A DNA stretch of 32,470 nt from IDS-8 sp964607425. Lineage in GTDB: Bacteria; Pseudomonadota; Gammaproteobacteria; Steroidobacterales; Woeseiaceae. Below, one piece after another: positions 23,936 through 32,193 of the stretch. The stretch is taken from assembly GCA_964607425.1 (NCBI GenBank), contig CAZSKQ010000030.1:1-32470 (forward strand). The letters are read 5' to 3'. Position 1 is the first letter of the stretch. Each line of letters begins with the position of its first letter. The position numbers were made by a program, and so were the translations under genes. The notes beneath the pieces are model-generated. The model ran no database searches and was not told where the DNA came from. It worked only from the letters and a program-made list of their open reading frames with translations.

Positions 23936-25126
23936 TCACATTGTGAAGTCGCGAGCCCCGTTTGCGAGACTTTCGTACAACGAGAGCGTCTTCGCGACAG
24001 TATCTTCGTAGCGGAACGCAGCGGCGATACGCATGCGGGCTGCTTGGCCCAAACGCTGCCGGAGCGCCCTGTCACGATACAGCCGTTCGATCGCTTTGGC
24101 GATAGCCAGGCTGTCGCCGGCCGGCACGACCACGCCGCACACGCCGTCGATCACGAGCTCCGGGCTGCCGCCGGAGTTGGTCACGATCGGCGGCACCCGG
24201 TAGGCCATCGCCTCGATCAGCGAGCGCGCCAGGCCCTCACGCCGCAGCGACGGCAGGCAGAAAACGTCGCTCGCGGCCGCAAGTGCCGGTGCGTCCTTGC
24301 GAAAACCCGCGCGGTGGATGCGGGCGGCGGCGGGGCTGGCGGCGATCCGGCCGGACAGCCTGCCAGCTTGCATCCTGCCGACCAGCAGCAGGTGCGCGGG
24401 TATATCGCCGTCGAGGCGTTCGAGCGCCTCGACCAGTACTTCGATACCTTTGCGCGGCCGATAGTTCGCAACGCAGCAAACGACGAACGCGCCCGCGGGT
24501 ATGCCTTCCGCCCTCAAGTCGGCCGGCTCGTCCGTGTACCAGGCCAGGTCGTGCCCCTTGTAGATGGTCACCGGTCGCTCCGGGGGCATGCGCAGGAACG
24601 CCGGGCGCATTTCGAGAAAATACCGCCGCACGGCTTCGGCGACGCAGACGATGCAATCGATGCGCGGGTTGAGGTAACGCATCCACGACATCGGATCGAG
24701 AAAGCCGACCGCACCGACGATGCCGCGATACGCGACGATCTTCACCGGCAGCTTGCGGGCGGCGATCAGTACGTTACTGATGGCCTTGTTGTTGAACGTA
24801 TGCACGATGTCGTAGCCGCCGCGCACGAGCTCCGCGCGCAACGCGCGCACGGCTGCCCGATCGAAGTTTTTCGCGATCGGGATGTCGATCGTCGGGATGC
24901 CCTCCCGCGCGAGCAGCTCCGCGTGCGGATGGGCGGGCCCGCAGACGACGGTGAGCTCGACTCCGGCCCGGTGCAGGCCGGCCAGCATCGCCCCGGTCGG
25001 CAGGTCGCTGCTCTGCACGACGTCGTCGTTGACGCACAGCACCCGGATCGCCCGCTCGGCCGCGGGCGCTCCACGACATTCGGCCACGGCTCGCTCCGCC
25101 ACCGTTACAGTCCCCCGGGGCTCCAC
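23936..25126 (-). CDS. Glycosyltransferase family 4 protein
   Basis: GT-B fold glycosyltransferase of up to 396 aa. Seen: a Rossmann start at IRVLCVNDDVVQSSDLPTG (about residue 27), YDIVHTFNNKAISNVLIAAR, the acceptor-side FLDPMSWMRYLNPRIDCIVC, the donor-domain VVCCVANYRPRKGIEVLVEA, and the EX7E-type donor-binding region REGLARSLIEAMAYRVPPIV then GGSPELVIDG. The start is uncertain: the GTG at 25126 has no good ribosome site, and the first 25 residues look non-conserved, so a later GTG is possible. It is 9 nt from the half-ALDH gene on the same strand and may be co-transcribed. Its sugar donor and acceptor cannot be told from sequence. Confidence 0.88.
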   Translation of the reverse strand: MEPRGTVTVAERAVAECRGAPAAERAIRVLCVNDDVVQSSDLPTGAMLAGLHRAGVELTVVCGPAHPHAELLAREGIPTIDIPIAKNFDRAAVRALRAELVRGGYDIVHTFNNKAISNVLIAARKLPVKIVAYRGIVGAVGFLDPMSWMRYLNPRIDCIVCVAEAVRRYFLEMRPAFLRMPPERPVTIYKGHDLAWYTDEPADLRAEGIPAGAFVVCCVANYRPRKGIEVLVEALERLDGDIPAHLLLVGRMQAGRLSGRIAASPAAARIHRAGFRKDAPALAAASDVFCLPSLRREGLARSLIEAMAYRVPPIVTNSGGSPELVIDGVCGVVVPAGDSLAIAKAIERLYRDRALRQRLGQAARMRIAAAFRYEDTVAKTLSLYESLANGARDFTM

Positions 25127-25135
25127 TCGACCATA

Positions 25136-26023
25136 TCAATTGCCAACAGGATGCCAGGTGGTTTTCGTTTCCTGCGTGTCCTGGATCAGGTACGGGTTCG
25201 CGGCGTCCGGGGACGTCCAGTCGACGGCGGTGCGGACGATGACGCGCTTGATGTTCTCCGCGGCCTCGCGCTGCACGTCGGCGGCGGCTTCCGCGTCGCC
25301 CGCCCCGAGGACGATGGCATTGACGTCCATGTGGGAAGCGAAGTGGCCGCGAAGTTCCCGGCGGTAGCCGGTAAGCACGTTGACGACGCCGCCGGGCACG
25401 TCCGCTGCATGCAGCACCTCCGCGAAGCTGATCGCGCTCAAGGGCCGCGATTCGGAGGCGAGGAGGACCGCGGTATTGCCGCCGACGATGGCGGGCGCCA
25501 GGTTCCCGACGAGCCCGAGCAGCCCCGGCGCTTCCGGCGCGACGATGCCGATGACGCCCATCGGCTCGAGCACGGAAAAATTGAAGTGGGAAGACGCGAC
25601 CGGATTCACCGCGCTGAAGACCTGCTGGTACTTGTCGGACCAGCCGGCAAAGTGGATCACCCGATCGACAGCGGCGTCGACTTCGGCCGTTGCCCGGCGC
25701 CTGGTGCTGCCCTCCGTCACCAGCTCGGCGACGAACTGCTCGCGCCGGCCTTCGAGCATCTCGGCGATACGATAGAGGACCTGGCCGCGCAGGTAGGCGG
25801 ACATTCCCGACCACGGGCCGACGGCCCTGCGGGCCGCGACCACGGCATTGCGGAAGTCCTTGCGGCTGGCACGGCAGACGTTCGCGATTACCGCGCCGCC
25901 GGCGTCCCGCAGCGGGAAATAGCGGCCGGACTCGGTGCGCGGGAACTGGCCGCCGATGTAGAGCTTGTAGGTCTTCGCCACCCGCGCCCGCCCGGGTGAC
26001 ACGGGGACGGCAGCACGCGTCAC
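25136..26023 (-). CDS. Half-length aldehyde dehydrogenase-like protein lacking catalytic residues
   Basis: A 295-aa protein covering only the N-terminal, cofactor-binding half of the ALDH fold. YKLYIGGQFPRTESGRYFPL near residue 19 is the usual ALDH start, and GVIGIVAPEAPGLLGLVGNL stands where active enzymes have IPWNFP; VGGNTAVLLASES replaces the cofactor-binding VLKPAE. It ends before the region of the catalytic Cys. The GTG at 26023 overlaps the stop of the full ALDH gene (GTGA). The arrangement of one active and one catalytically empty ALDH unit resembles the two-domain ALDH16 family, here split into two genes. The frame runs open far upstream, but that is shadow of the neighbour. Confidence 0.85.
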   Translation of the reverse strand: MTRAAVPVSPGRARVAKTYKLYIGGQFPRTESGRYFPLRDAGGAVIANVCRASRKDFRNAVVAARRAVGPWSGMSAYLRGQVLYRIAEMLEGRREQFVAELVTEGSTRRRATAEVDAAVDRVIHFAGWSDKYQQVFSAVNPVASSHFNFSVLEPMGVIGIVAPEAPGLLGLVGNLAPAIVGGNTAVLLASESRPLSAISFAEVLHAADVPGGVVNVLTGYRRELRGHFASHMDVNAIVLGAGDAEAAADVQREAAENIKRVIVRTAVDWTSPDAANPYLIQDTQETKTTWHPVGN

Positions 26024-27516
26024 GGGGCCGCCTCCAGGTTGACGTAGGGTCCGAGCCCGTGCAGGCCGCCTTCGCGCCCGATGCCGCTTTCCTTGTACCC
26101 GCCGAACGGGGAGGTCGGGTCGAACTTGTTGAAAGTATTCGCCCAGATGACCCCGGCCCGCATACCGCGGGTCATCTTGAAGATCTTGGCGCCCTTGTCG
26201 GTCCAGACGCCCCCTGAAAGGCCGTAGGGGGTGTTGTTCGCTTTCGCAAGCCCCTCCGCTTCGGTGCGGAACGTCTGCACCGCGAGCACCGGGCCGAAGA
26301 TCTCCTCCTGCACGACCCGGTGCGATTGCGAGACGCCGGTGAAGAGCGTCGGCCGGCACCAGTAACCGCGTTCGGGAACCGGACGGGAGCTCTGGTAGAT
26401 CTCCGCCCCCTCGGCCTCGCCCAGCGCCAGGTAGGAGCGGATGCGCTCGAGCTGCGCCGCTGAATTGATGGCGCCGATGTCCGTGTTCTTGTCCAGCGGA
26501 TCGCCGATGATCAGCGTTTGCATGCGGTCCTTGAGCTTCGCGATCACCTCGTCCGCGACCGATTCCTGCACGAGCAGGCGCGAGCCGGCGCAGCAGACGT
26601 GCCCCTGGTTGAAGAAAATGCCGTTGACGATGCCTTCGACGGCCTGGTCGATCGCGGCGTCGGCGAAGACGATATTGGCGGCCTTGCCGCCGAGCTCCAG
26701 CGTGTAGCGCCTGCCGGTGCCGGCGAGCGCGCGCTGGATGCCGCGGCCGACCGCGGTGGAGCCCGTGAACGCGATCTTGTCGACCCCGGGATGGTTCACG
26801 ATCGCGGCGCCGGTCTCGCCCGCGCCGGTGACGATATTGACGACGCCCGGCGGCAGGCCGGCGTCGCGCACGGCCTCGGCGAACTTGAGCGCGGTCAGGG
26901 GCGTGGTTTCGGCGGGCTTCAGGACGACCGTGTTCCCGCAGGCGATCGCCGGTGCGATTTTCCACGCCAGCATGAGCAGCGGGAAATTCCAGGGGATCAC
27001 CTGTCCCGCCACGCCCAGCGGCGCCGCCCGTCGCCCGGGGAATGCATAGCCCAGCTTGTCCGCCCAGCCTGCGTAATAAAAGAAGTGTGCGGCCGCCAGG
27101 GGAATGTCGATGTCGCGCGATTCGCGGATCGGCTTGCCCCCGTCCAGCGATTCGATGACCGCGAACTCGCGCGCGCGTTCCTGCAGGATGCGCGCGAGAC
27201 GGTACACGTATTTGCCGCGCTCCAGCGGCTTCATGGCCGACCAGGGACCTTCGAAGGCGCGCCGCGCCGCCTGCACCGCGGCGTCGACGTCCGCCGCCGT
27301 CGCTACCGCCACCTCGGCCAGCGGCTCCTCGGTGGCGGGGTTGATCGAGGGGACGAAGCCACCCTCCACCGGATCGATGAACTCGCCGCCGATGAAAAGC
27401 CCGTAGCGCGCGTCGATGCGGATGTGTTCAATGCTTTCCGGTGCCGGCGAATAGCTCCAGCCGCCGGCGAACGCGAGCTCGTTGGCCCGAACGGGATTTT
27501 CCATCGTCTTCACCAT
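26020..27516 (-). CDS. NAD(P)-dependent aldehyde dehydrogenase (ALDH16-like catalytic unit)
   Basis: A complete 498-aa ALDH. Seen: YGLFIGGEFIDPVEGGFVPS at ~38, IPWNFPLLML with Asn177, VVLKPAETTPL with Lys200, FTGSTAVGRGIQ at ~250, LELGGKAANIVF with the general-base Glu274, and GHVCCAGSR with the catalytic Cys308. The C-terminal FGPVLAVQTF and GGYKESGIGREGG motifs are intact. In this operon it lies after deoD and deoC, so acetaldehyde from deoxyribose-5-phosphate cleavage is the likely substrate, oxidised to acetate; this is inference. The ATG at 27516 is preceded by an AGGG that borders a REP; ATG 27504 is an alternative. Confidence 0.93.
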   Translation of the reverse strand: MVKTMENPVRANELAFAGGWSYSPAPESIEHIRIDARYGLFIGGEFIDPVEGGFVPSINPATEEPLAEVAVATAADVDAAVQAARRAFEGPWSAMKPLERGKYVYRLARILQERAREFAVIESLDGGKPIRESRDIDIPLAAAHFFYYAGWADKLGYAFPGRRAAPLGVAGQVIPWNFPLLMLAWKIAPAIACGNTVVLKPAETTPLTALKFAEAVRDAGLPPGVVNIVTGAGETGAAIVNHPGVDKIAFTGSTAVGRGIQRALAGTGRRYTLELGGKAANIVFADAAIDQAVEGIVNGIFFNQGHVCCAGSRLLVQESVADEVIAKLKDRMQTLIIGDPLDKNTDIGAINSAAQLERIRSYLALGEAEGAEIYQSSRPVPERGYWCRPTLFTGVSQSHRVVQEEIFGPVLAVQTFRTEAEGLAKANNTPYGLSGGVWTDKGAKIFKMTRGMRAGVIWANTFNKFDPTSPFGGYKESGIGREGGLHGLGPYVNLEAAP

Positions 27517-27528
27517 CGCGATCGCCCT

Positions 27529-27614
27529 GCAGGAGCGCGCACCGCGCGCGATGCCACGGCGCCCGTGGCGCCCCACCCGGCGGCCCTGGTATCGCGCGCG
27601 GTGCGCGCTCCTGC
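27529..27614. repeat. Inverted REP pair (BIME), type B
   Basis: A plus-strand copy at 27529-27555 (core AGGAGCGCGCACCGCGCGCG followed by ATGCC) faces a minus-strand copy at 27588-27614. The pair occupies nearly the whole space between the deoC stop (27634) and the ALDH start (27516). The CTGCAGG edge supplies the AGGG upstream of the ALDH start. Confidence 0.9.
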
Positions 27615-27633
27615 AGGTCCGTTGATCCGCGGC

Positions 27634-28578
27634 TCAGTCATGGGAGAAATAGTCGGGCGACTGGTAGCGGCCGGTCAGTTGCTTCTCGATCTGCATCAGC
27701 ACGTCGTTGGCGAGCGAGCTCGCACCGAAGCGGAAGCGCTCGGGTGTCATCCAGCCGTTGCCCAGGGTCTCCTGCAGCATCACGAGGTAGTGCACGGCGA
27801 GCTTGGCATTCGAAATACCCCCGGCGGGCTTCATGCCGACCGCCCGCCCGGTCTCATAATAATAGTCGCGGATGGCCTGCAGCATCACCAGGGTCACCGG
27901 CAGGGTGGCCGCGGGCTGGATCTTGCCGGTCGAGGTCTTGATGAAATCGGCGCCGGCGTGCATCGCAAGCACGCTCGCGCGGCGCACCCGATCGAGCGTC
28001 CCGAGCTCGCCCGTTTCCAGGATTACCTTGAGGTGCGCCTCGCCGCAGGCTTCCCTGATGGCCATGATCTCGTCGAACACGAAGCCGTAGTCGCCCTGCA
28101 GGAAGGCACCCCGGGAGAGCACCATGTCGATCTCGTCCGCTCCCTCGGCGACTGCGAGCTTCGTCTCTTCGAGCTTGACCTGCCGCGGCGCGAGGCCGCT
28201 CGGGAAGCCGGTGGCCACCGACGCGACCCTGATGCCCGAGCCGCCGAGGGCTTTTTTCGCCACGCCGACCAGCGTCGGGTACACGCAGACCGCCGCCACG
28301 TGCGGCAGCCCGGGACGCCTGGCGTGCAGGTGCATCGCCTTCTGGCAGAGCTGGCGCACCTTGCCGGGAGTGTCCTGGCCCTCCAGGGTCGTCAGGTCGA
28401 TCATCGAGAGCACCGTCTTCAGCGCCTGTACTTTCGATTCGCTCTTGATACTGCGGCTCTGGAAGCGCGCAACCCGCTCGTTGATCCCGACCTCGTCGAC
28501 GCGTGTGACACGGGCCAGGTCGGGCAGCCGCGCCGTGCGGCGCACCGCGGACAGGCTGGACAGGTTGGGAGCGGTCAT
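27634..28578 (-). CDS. deoC: Deoxyribose-phosphate aldolase
   Basis: Cleaves 2-deoxyribose-5-phosphate to acetaldehyde and glyceraldehyde-3-phosphate. The 314-aa protein keeps every catalytic residue: Asp151 in ADEIDMVLS, the Schiff-base Lys214 in ADFIKTSTGKI, and Lys250 in GMKPAGGIS. It is about 55 residues longer than E. coli DeoC, with an N-terminal extension (RLPDLARVTRVDEVGINERV) and a tail ending PDYFSHD, which resembles the longer DERA form also seen in eukaryotes. The ATG at 28578 overlaps the deoD stop (ATGA). The frame continues upstream over deoD but is a shadow there. Confidence 0.95.
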   Translation of the reverse strand: MTAPNLSSLSAVRRTARLPDLARVTRVDEVGINERVARFQSRSIKSESKVQALKTVLSMIDLTTLEGQDTPGKVRQLCQKAMHLHARRPGLPHVAAVCVYPTLVGVAKKALGGSGIRVASVATGFPSGLAPRQVKLEETKLAVAEGADEIDMVLSRGAFLQGDYGFVFDEIMAIREACGEAHLKVILETGELGTLDRVRRASVLAMHAGADFIKTSTGKIQPAATLPVTLVMLQAIRDYYYETGRAVGMKPAGGISNAKLAVHYLVMLQETLGNGWMTPERFRFGASSLANDVLMQIEKQLTGRYQSPDYFSHD

Positions 28579-29294
28579 ACGGGCCCGCTGAGGCGCACCG
28601 TTTCCAGCGCCACCCGGATCATGTCGTCGAAGGAGCCCTGCCGGTCCTCGATGGACAGGGCCTCGCCCGAGGGAATGTCGTCGCTCACCGTGCAAATCGC
28701 CAGCGCCTGGGCTCCGAGCTCGGCGGCGATCGGGTAGATGCCCGCGGCCTCCATTTCCACCCCGAGGACATCGTACTTCGCCAGCGTATCGAACATCGCG
28801 GTGTCGGGCGTATAGAAAAGGTCGGCGGAGAATATGTTACCGACGTGGTATCGCACCCCGTGATCCTCCGCGGCTTGCACTGCGTTTCGCACCAGCCCGA
28901 AGGTGGCGAGCGCCGCGTAATCGTAGCCGCCGAAACGCACCCGGTTGACCCCGGAATCCGTCGAGGCCCCCATCGCAATCACCACGTCCCGGAGCCGCAC
29001 CTTGGGGTGCGTCGTGCCGCAGCTTCCGACCCGGATCACCCTTTTCACTCCATAATCCCGGATCAGCTCGGTGCAGTAGATGGAGGCCGACGGGATGCCC
29101 ATGCCGTGCGCCATCACGGATACCGGCATGCCCTGGTACTCGCCAGTGAAGCCCCACATGTTGCGCACGTCCGTCACGCGCCGCGCGCCGTCGATGAAGT
29201 ATTCGGCGATATACCGCGCCCGCAGGGGGTCTCCCGGCATCAGGACGGTCTCGGCGAAGTCGCCGGGGCCGGCATTTATATGCTTGGCGCCCAT
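28575..29294 (-). CDS. deoD: Purine nucleoside phosphorylase
   Basis: Phosphorolyses purine (deoxy)nucleosides to the base and (deoxy)ribose-1-phosphate. The length of 239 aa equals that of E. coli DeoD. Seen: HINAGPGDFAETVLMPGDPL with the phosphate-loop His5 and Arg, VMAHGMGIPSASIY, RVIRVGSCGTTHP with Arg88, GVEMEAAGIYPIAAELGA for ribose binding, and CTVSDDIPSGE with the catalytic Asp205. It is the hexameric trimeric-fold (NP-I) type. The ATG at 29294 is 24 nt from a CCAAACCGGG decamer. The free bases would feed GuaD and xanthine dehydrogenase encoded in the same window. Confidence 0.95.
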   Translation of the reverse strand: MGAKHINAGPGDFAETVLMPGDPLRARYIAEYFIDGARRVTDVRNMWGFTGEYQGMPVSVMAHGMGIPSASIYCTELIRDYGVKRVIRVGSCGTTHPKVRLRDVVIAMGASTDSGVNRVRFGGYDYAALATFGLVRNAVQAAEDHGVRYHVGNIFSADLFYTPDTAMFDTLAKYDVLGVEMEAAGIYPIAAELGAQALAICTVSDDIPSGEALSIEDRQGSFDDMIRVALETVRLSGPV

Positions 29295-29317
29295 TGCCCC
29301 GCAGTTTAACTCACCAG

Positions 29318-29327
29318 CCCGGTTTGG
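29318..29327 (-). promoter_or_regulatory. CCAAACCGGG decamer upstream of deoD
   Basis: On the minus strand this reads CCAAACCGGG followed closely by GGTGAG and then TTAAACT, a weak -10-like box. The same decamer occurs twice before the TonB-dependent receptor, also with GTGAG after the proximal copy. It is a possible operator shared by the two units. Confidence 0.4.
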
Positions 29328-29449
29328 GGTCCGCCATTGAGGGCCGCGAGGGCGCGGAAGACCCGGGGGTGGGGCACGGGGGCGCGCCATGCGCCTGAAG
29401 GGGCTGGTCCCGGCCTGCGCCGGGCAGGCAGAATGCCTGGCAAGCCGCG

Positions 29450-29848
29450 GTGACGGGCTGCGACGGGGTGCATGGCGTGCTGATACGGAACGGGAAGTAC
29501 CGGGACGAGTTTTATACCCGCGAGCGGGTCTGGGTGACCGAGCTCCTGAACGACCCGGCCGCGCCGGCCGTGTCGCTGGCGCGCTGCCGGGTGCTGCCGG
29601 GGGTGACGACGGAGCTGCACCGGCTGTCCGTTGCCGAGTGGTACGTGATCGAGTCGGGAACCGGGGCAATGGAAGTGGGAGGAGAAGAGCCGTTTGCCGT
29701 GGGCGCCGGTGACGTGGTGGCAATCCCGAAGGGCGTCTCGCAGCGGATCACGAACACCGGGCAGGCCGACCTCCTCCTGCAGTGCATCTGCCTGCCCCGG
29801 TTCACACCCCGGTGTTACGAAGGCCTCGACAGTAGCGAGCAACGGTGA
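29450..29848 (+). CDS. Small cupin-domain protein
   Basis: A single-domain cupin of 132 aa from the GTG at 29450. Seen: motif 1 region TELHRLSVAEWYVIESGTG and motif 2 region AGDVVAIPKGVSQRITNTG. The usual metal ligands are incomplete: motif 1 has one His and a Glu, and motif 2 has Gln where His is normal, so metal binding is uncertain. It may bind a sugar or sugar phosphate, as mannose-6-phosphate-isomerase-like cupins do, but the ligand cannot be told. It is divergent from deoD and upstream of the receptor. The start is not certain; upstream of 29450 there is no clear ribosome site. Confidence 0.8.
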   Translation: MTGCDGVHGVLIRNGKYRDEFYTRERVWVTELLNDPAAPAVSLARCRVLPGVTTELHRLSVAEWYVIESGTGAMEVGGEEPFAVGAGDVVAIPKGVSQRITNTGQADLLLQCICLPRFTPRCYEGLDSSEQR

Positions 29849-29855
29849 GTGAGGG

Positions 29856-29927
29856 CCAAACCGGGCGCCGCCAAACCGGGTGAGGCAGCCCGGATTCCAC
29901 TATCACACGCCACTGGCGCGCTATACT
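29856..29927 (+). promoter_or_regulatory. Promoter region of the TonB-dependent receptor with a repeated decamer
   Basis: CCAAACCGGG occurs at 29856-29865 and 29871-29880, a direct repeat with 15-bp periodicity, the second followed by TGAGG. A -10-like TATACT is at 29922-29927 with no good -35 at the right distance, as expected for an activator-dependent promoter. The receptor ATG follows at 29956 after a GGGGAG site. Confidence 0.45.
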
Positions 29928-29955
29928 TCGCGTCTCACCCTGGGGAGCAGAAACA

Positions 29956-32193
29956 ATGCATTGCAACAATTCTTCCGCGTCTGGCTCGTGGACCGGCTTC
30001 GGTCGCTTGCTGGGTCTTGCCGCCGTCCTCGGAACGTCGCTCGGCCTGTCCGACGCCTTTGCGCAACAGAATGCGATCCTCGAGGAAATCGTCGTCACCG
30101 CGCAGCGCCGCGCGGAGAACATCCAGGATGTGCCGATCTCGGTGACCGCGGTCGGCGGCGAGCGCGTCAATGTCTTCACCAACGGCGGAGAAGACATCCG
30201 GGCCCTGGCCGCGCGCGTGCCGAGCCTGTACGCGGAATCGTCGAACGGCCGGCTGGCGCCGCGCTTCTACATGCGCGGCCTCGGTAACTCCGATTTCGAC
30301 CTGGCCGCTTCGCAGTCCGTGTCGATCATCTTCGACGAGGTCGTGCAGGAAAACGTGATTCTCAAGAGCTTCCCGATTTTCGACATCGAGCGCGTTGAAG
30401 TGCTGCGCGGTCCGCAGGGCTCCTTGTTCGGCCGCAATACGCCAGCGGGCATCATCAAGTTCGATTCGCGCAAACCGACCGAGGATCTCGAGGGCTACGT
30501 TTCCGCCACCATCGGCAGCTACGGCACCAAGAACGTCGAGGGAGCGCTCAGCGGCAGCCTGAACGAGAGCAAGACCCTGCTCGGCCGCCTGTCGATACTG
30601 AGCCAGAACCGCGAGGACTGGATCGACAACGGGTTCACGGGCGAGTCCGACGCGATGGGCGGTTTCAGCGAAAACGCCTTCCGGCTGCAACTGCAGGCCT
30701 TGCCGAGCGACTCCTTCAGTGCGCTGCTGAACCTCCACGGGCGCGACCTTTCCAGCGGCACAGCCTCGGTTTTCCGCGCCAACGTGCTGAGCCCCGGCAG
30801 CAACGAGCTGAACGAAAACTTCGACCGCGACCGGGTGTTCTTCGACGGCGGCGACAACAACCCGCAGGAAGCGAACGCATTCGGCGGCTCGCTGAAGCTC
30901 GACTGGGATTTCGGTAACGAGATGGTGCTGACCTCGATCAGCGCCTACGAAACGGTGGAGAACCGGAGCCTCGGTGACATCGACGGCGGCTTCGGGTCGG
31001 TGGGATTCCCGCCCACGGGGCCGGGGCTGATCCTCTTTCCGTCGGAGACGCAGGACGGTCTCGACGACCTGGAGCAGATCACGCAGGAGTTCCGGCTGGC
31101 GTCCGAGGCCAGCGACCGGATGTTCTGGCAAGCCGGCGTGTTCTGGTTCGATTCCGACTTTTCGGTGCAGACGTTCCCGTTCTTCGTGGAGCCGACGACG
31201 GTGCGGCACGAGAACACCGCCTGGGCCGTTTTCGGGCAGGTGGCCTACGACCTCACCGACAACATGACGCTGACCGCCGGCGCGCGGTACACGGACGACG
31301 ACAAGGACATGACGACGCCGGAGACGCCGAACCCGCAGCCGCCCGTGAACGTCTCGGACGAGCAGGTGAGCTGGGACCTGAGCCTGATGTACGCGCTGAA
31401 CGACGGCTGGAACGTCTACGGGCGCGTGGCGAGCGGCTTCCGGGCACCGTCCATCCAGGGCCGCAATATCGCGTTCTTCGATGCGAACCCGTTTTCGGTG
31501 GCGAATTCCGAGACCATCCTGTCGACGGAGATCGGCTTCAAATCGCTGCTCGCGGGCGACCGCGTGCGGCTGAACGGCGCCGTCTACTACTACACGATCG
31601 ACGACATGCAGCTGTCCGCCATCGGCGGCAACACCAACTCGAACGTGCTGGTGAACGCGGATAAAGGTGTCGGCAAGGGCATCGACCTCGACGCCGAGAT
31701 CGTGCTGACCGACAACTTCGTCGTGACTTTCGGCGGTAGCTGGAACGACACGGAGATCGACGACCCGACTCTCCGCACCGCCGTCTGCGCGCAGTGCACC
31801 GTGCTCGACCCGATCGACGCGGAGGGCTTTGCCCTGCTCGACGGCAATCCGTTCCCGCAGGCGCCGGAGCACATGATCAGCGCGACGGCACGCTATTCCG
31901 TGCCCGTCAATCACAACGACCAGCTCTATGTGTTCGCGGATTACGTGCAGCAGGGGGATACGAACTTCTTCCTGTACGAATCGGCGGAGTTCCACACGGG
32001 CAACATCTACGAGGTGGGCCTGCGGGCCGGCTACATCGCCAACGACGGCCAGTGGGAGCTCTCGGTGTTCGCGCGCAACCTGACGGACGAGGAAAACCTG
32101 AAGGGCGGCATCGACTTCAACAACCTCACCGGCTTCGTCAATGAGCCACGGATTTTCGGCATCAACTTCCAGATGAACTTCGGCGCGTTGTAG
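29956..32193 (+). CDS. TonB-dependent outer-membrane receptor
   Basis: A 745-aa receptor. It has a signal peptide (residues 1 to ~36, ending LSDAFAQ) and a TonB box in ILEEIVVTAQRR (~41-52). The plug domain shows VPISVTAVGGERVNVF, PRFYMRGLGNSDFDLA and VEVLRGPQGSLFGRNTPAG. A beta-barrel follows to the end, with typical barrel strings such as WAVFGQVAYDLTDNMTLTAG, YGRVASGFRAPSIQGR and FARNLTDEENLKGG. Most receptors end on an aromatic residue; here GINFQMNF is followed by GAL, and the stop TAG is the first bases of a REP element. Substrate is not visible in sequence; the deo and ureide neighbours suggest nucleosides or purines. The ATG has a GGGGAG site. Confidence 0.93.
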   Translation: MHCNNSSASGSWTGFGRLLGLAAVLGTSLGLSDAFAQQNAILEEIVVTAQRRAENIQDVPISVTAVGGERVNVFTNGGEDIRALAARVPSLYAESSNGRLAPRFYMRGLGNSDFDLAASQSVSIIFDEVVQENVILKSFPIFDIERVEVLRGPQGSLFGRNTPAGIIKFDSRKPTEDLEGYVSATIGSYGTKNVEGALSGSLNESKTLLGRLSILSQNREDWIDNGFTGESDAMGGFSENAFRLQLQALPSDSFSALLNLHGRDLSSGTASVFRANVLSPGSNELNENFDRDRVFFDGGDNNPQEANAFGGSLKLDWDFGNEMVLTSISAYETVENRSLGDIDGGFGSVGFPPTGPGLILFPSETQDGLDDLEQITQEFRLASEASDRMFWQAGVFWFDSDFSVQTFPFFVEPTTVRHENTAWAVFGQVAYDLTDNMTLTAGARYTDDDKDMTTPETPNPQPPVNVSDEQVSWDLSLMYALNDGWNVYGRVASGFRAPSIQGRNIAFFDANPFSVANSETILSTEIGFKSLLAGDRVRLNGAVYYYTIDDMQLSAIGGNTNSNVLVNADKGVGKGIDLDAEIVLTDNFVVTFGGSWNDTEIDDPTLRTAVCAQCTVLDPIDAEGFALLDGNPFPQAPEHMISATARYSVPVNHNDQLYVFADYVQQGDTNFFLYESAEFHTGNIYEVGLRAGYIANDGQWELSVFARNLTDEENLKGGIDFNNLTGFVNEPRIFGINFQMNFGAL

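Noticed and set aside
23729..25999. A 756-codon plus-strand frame over the glycosyltransferase and half-ALDH
   Set aside because: Antisense shadow. It also crosses the TonB operon promoter region without a break in style.
26518..28737. A 739-codon plus-strand frame opposite the ALDH and deoC genes
   Set aside because: Spans two real minus-strand genes and an inverted REP pair; no family motif.
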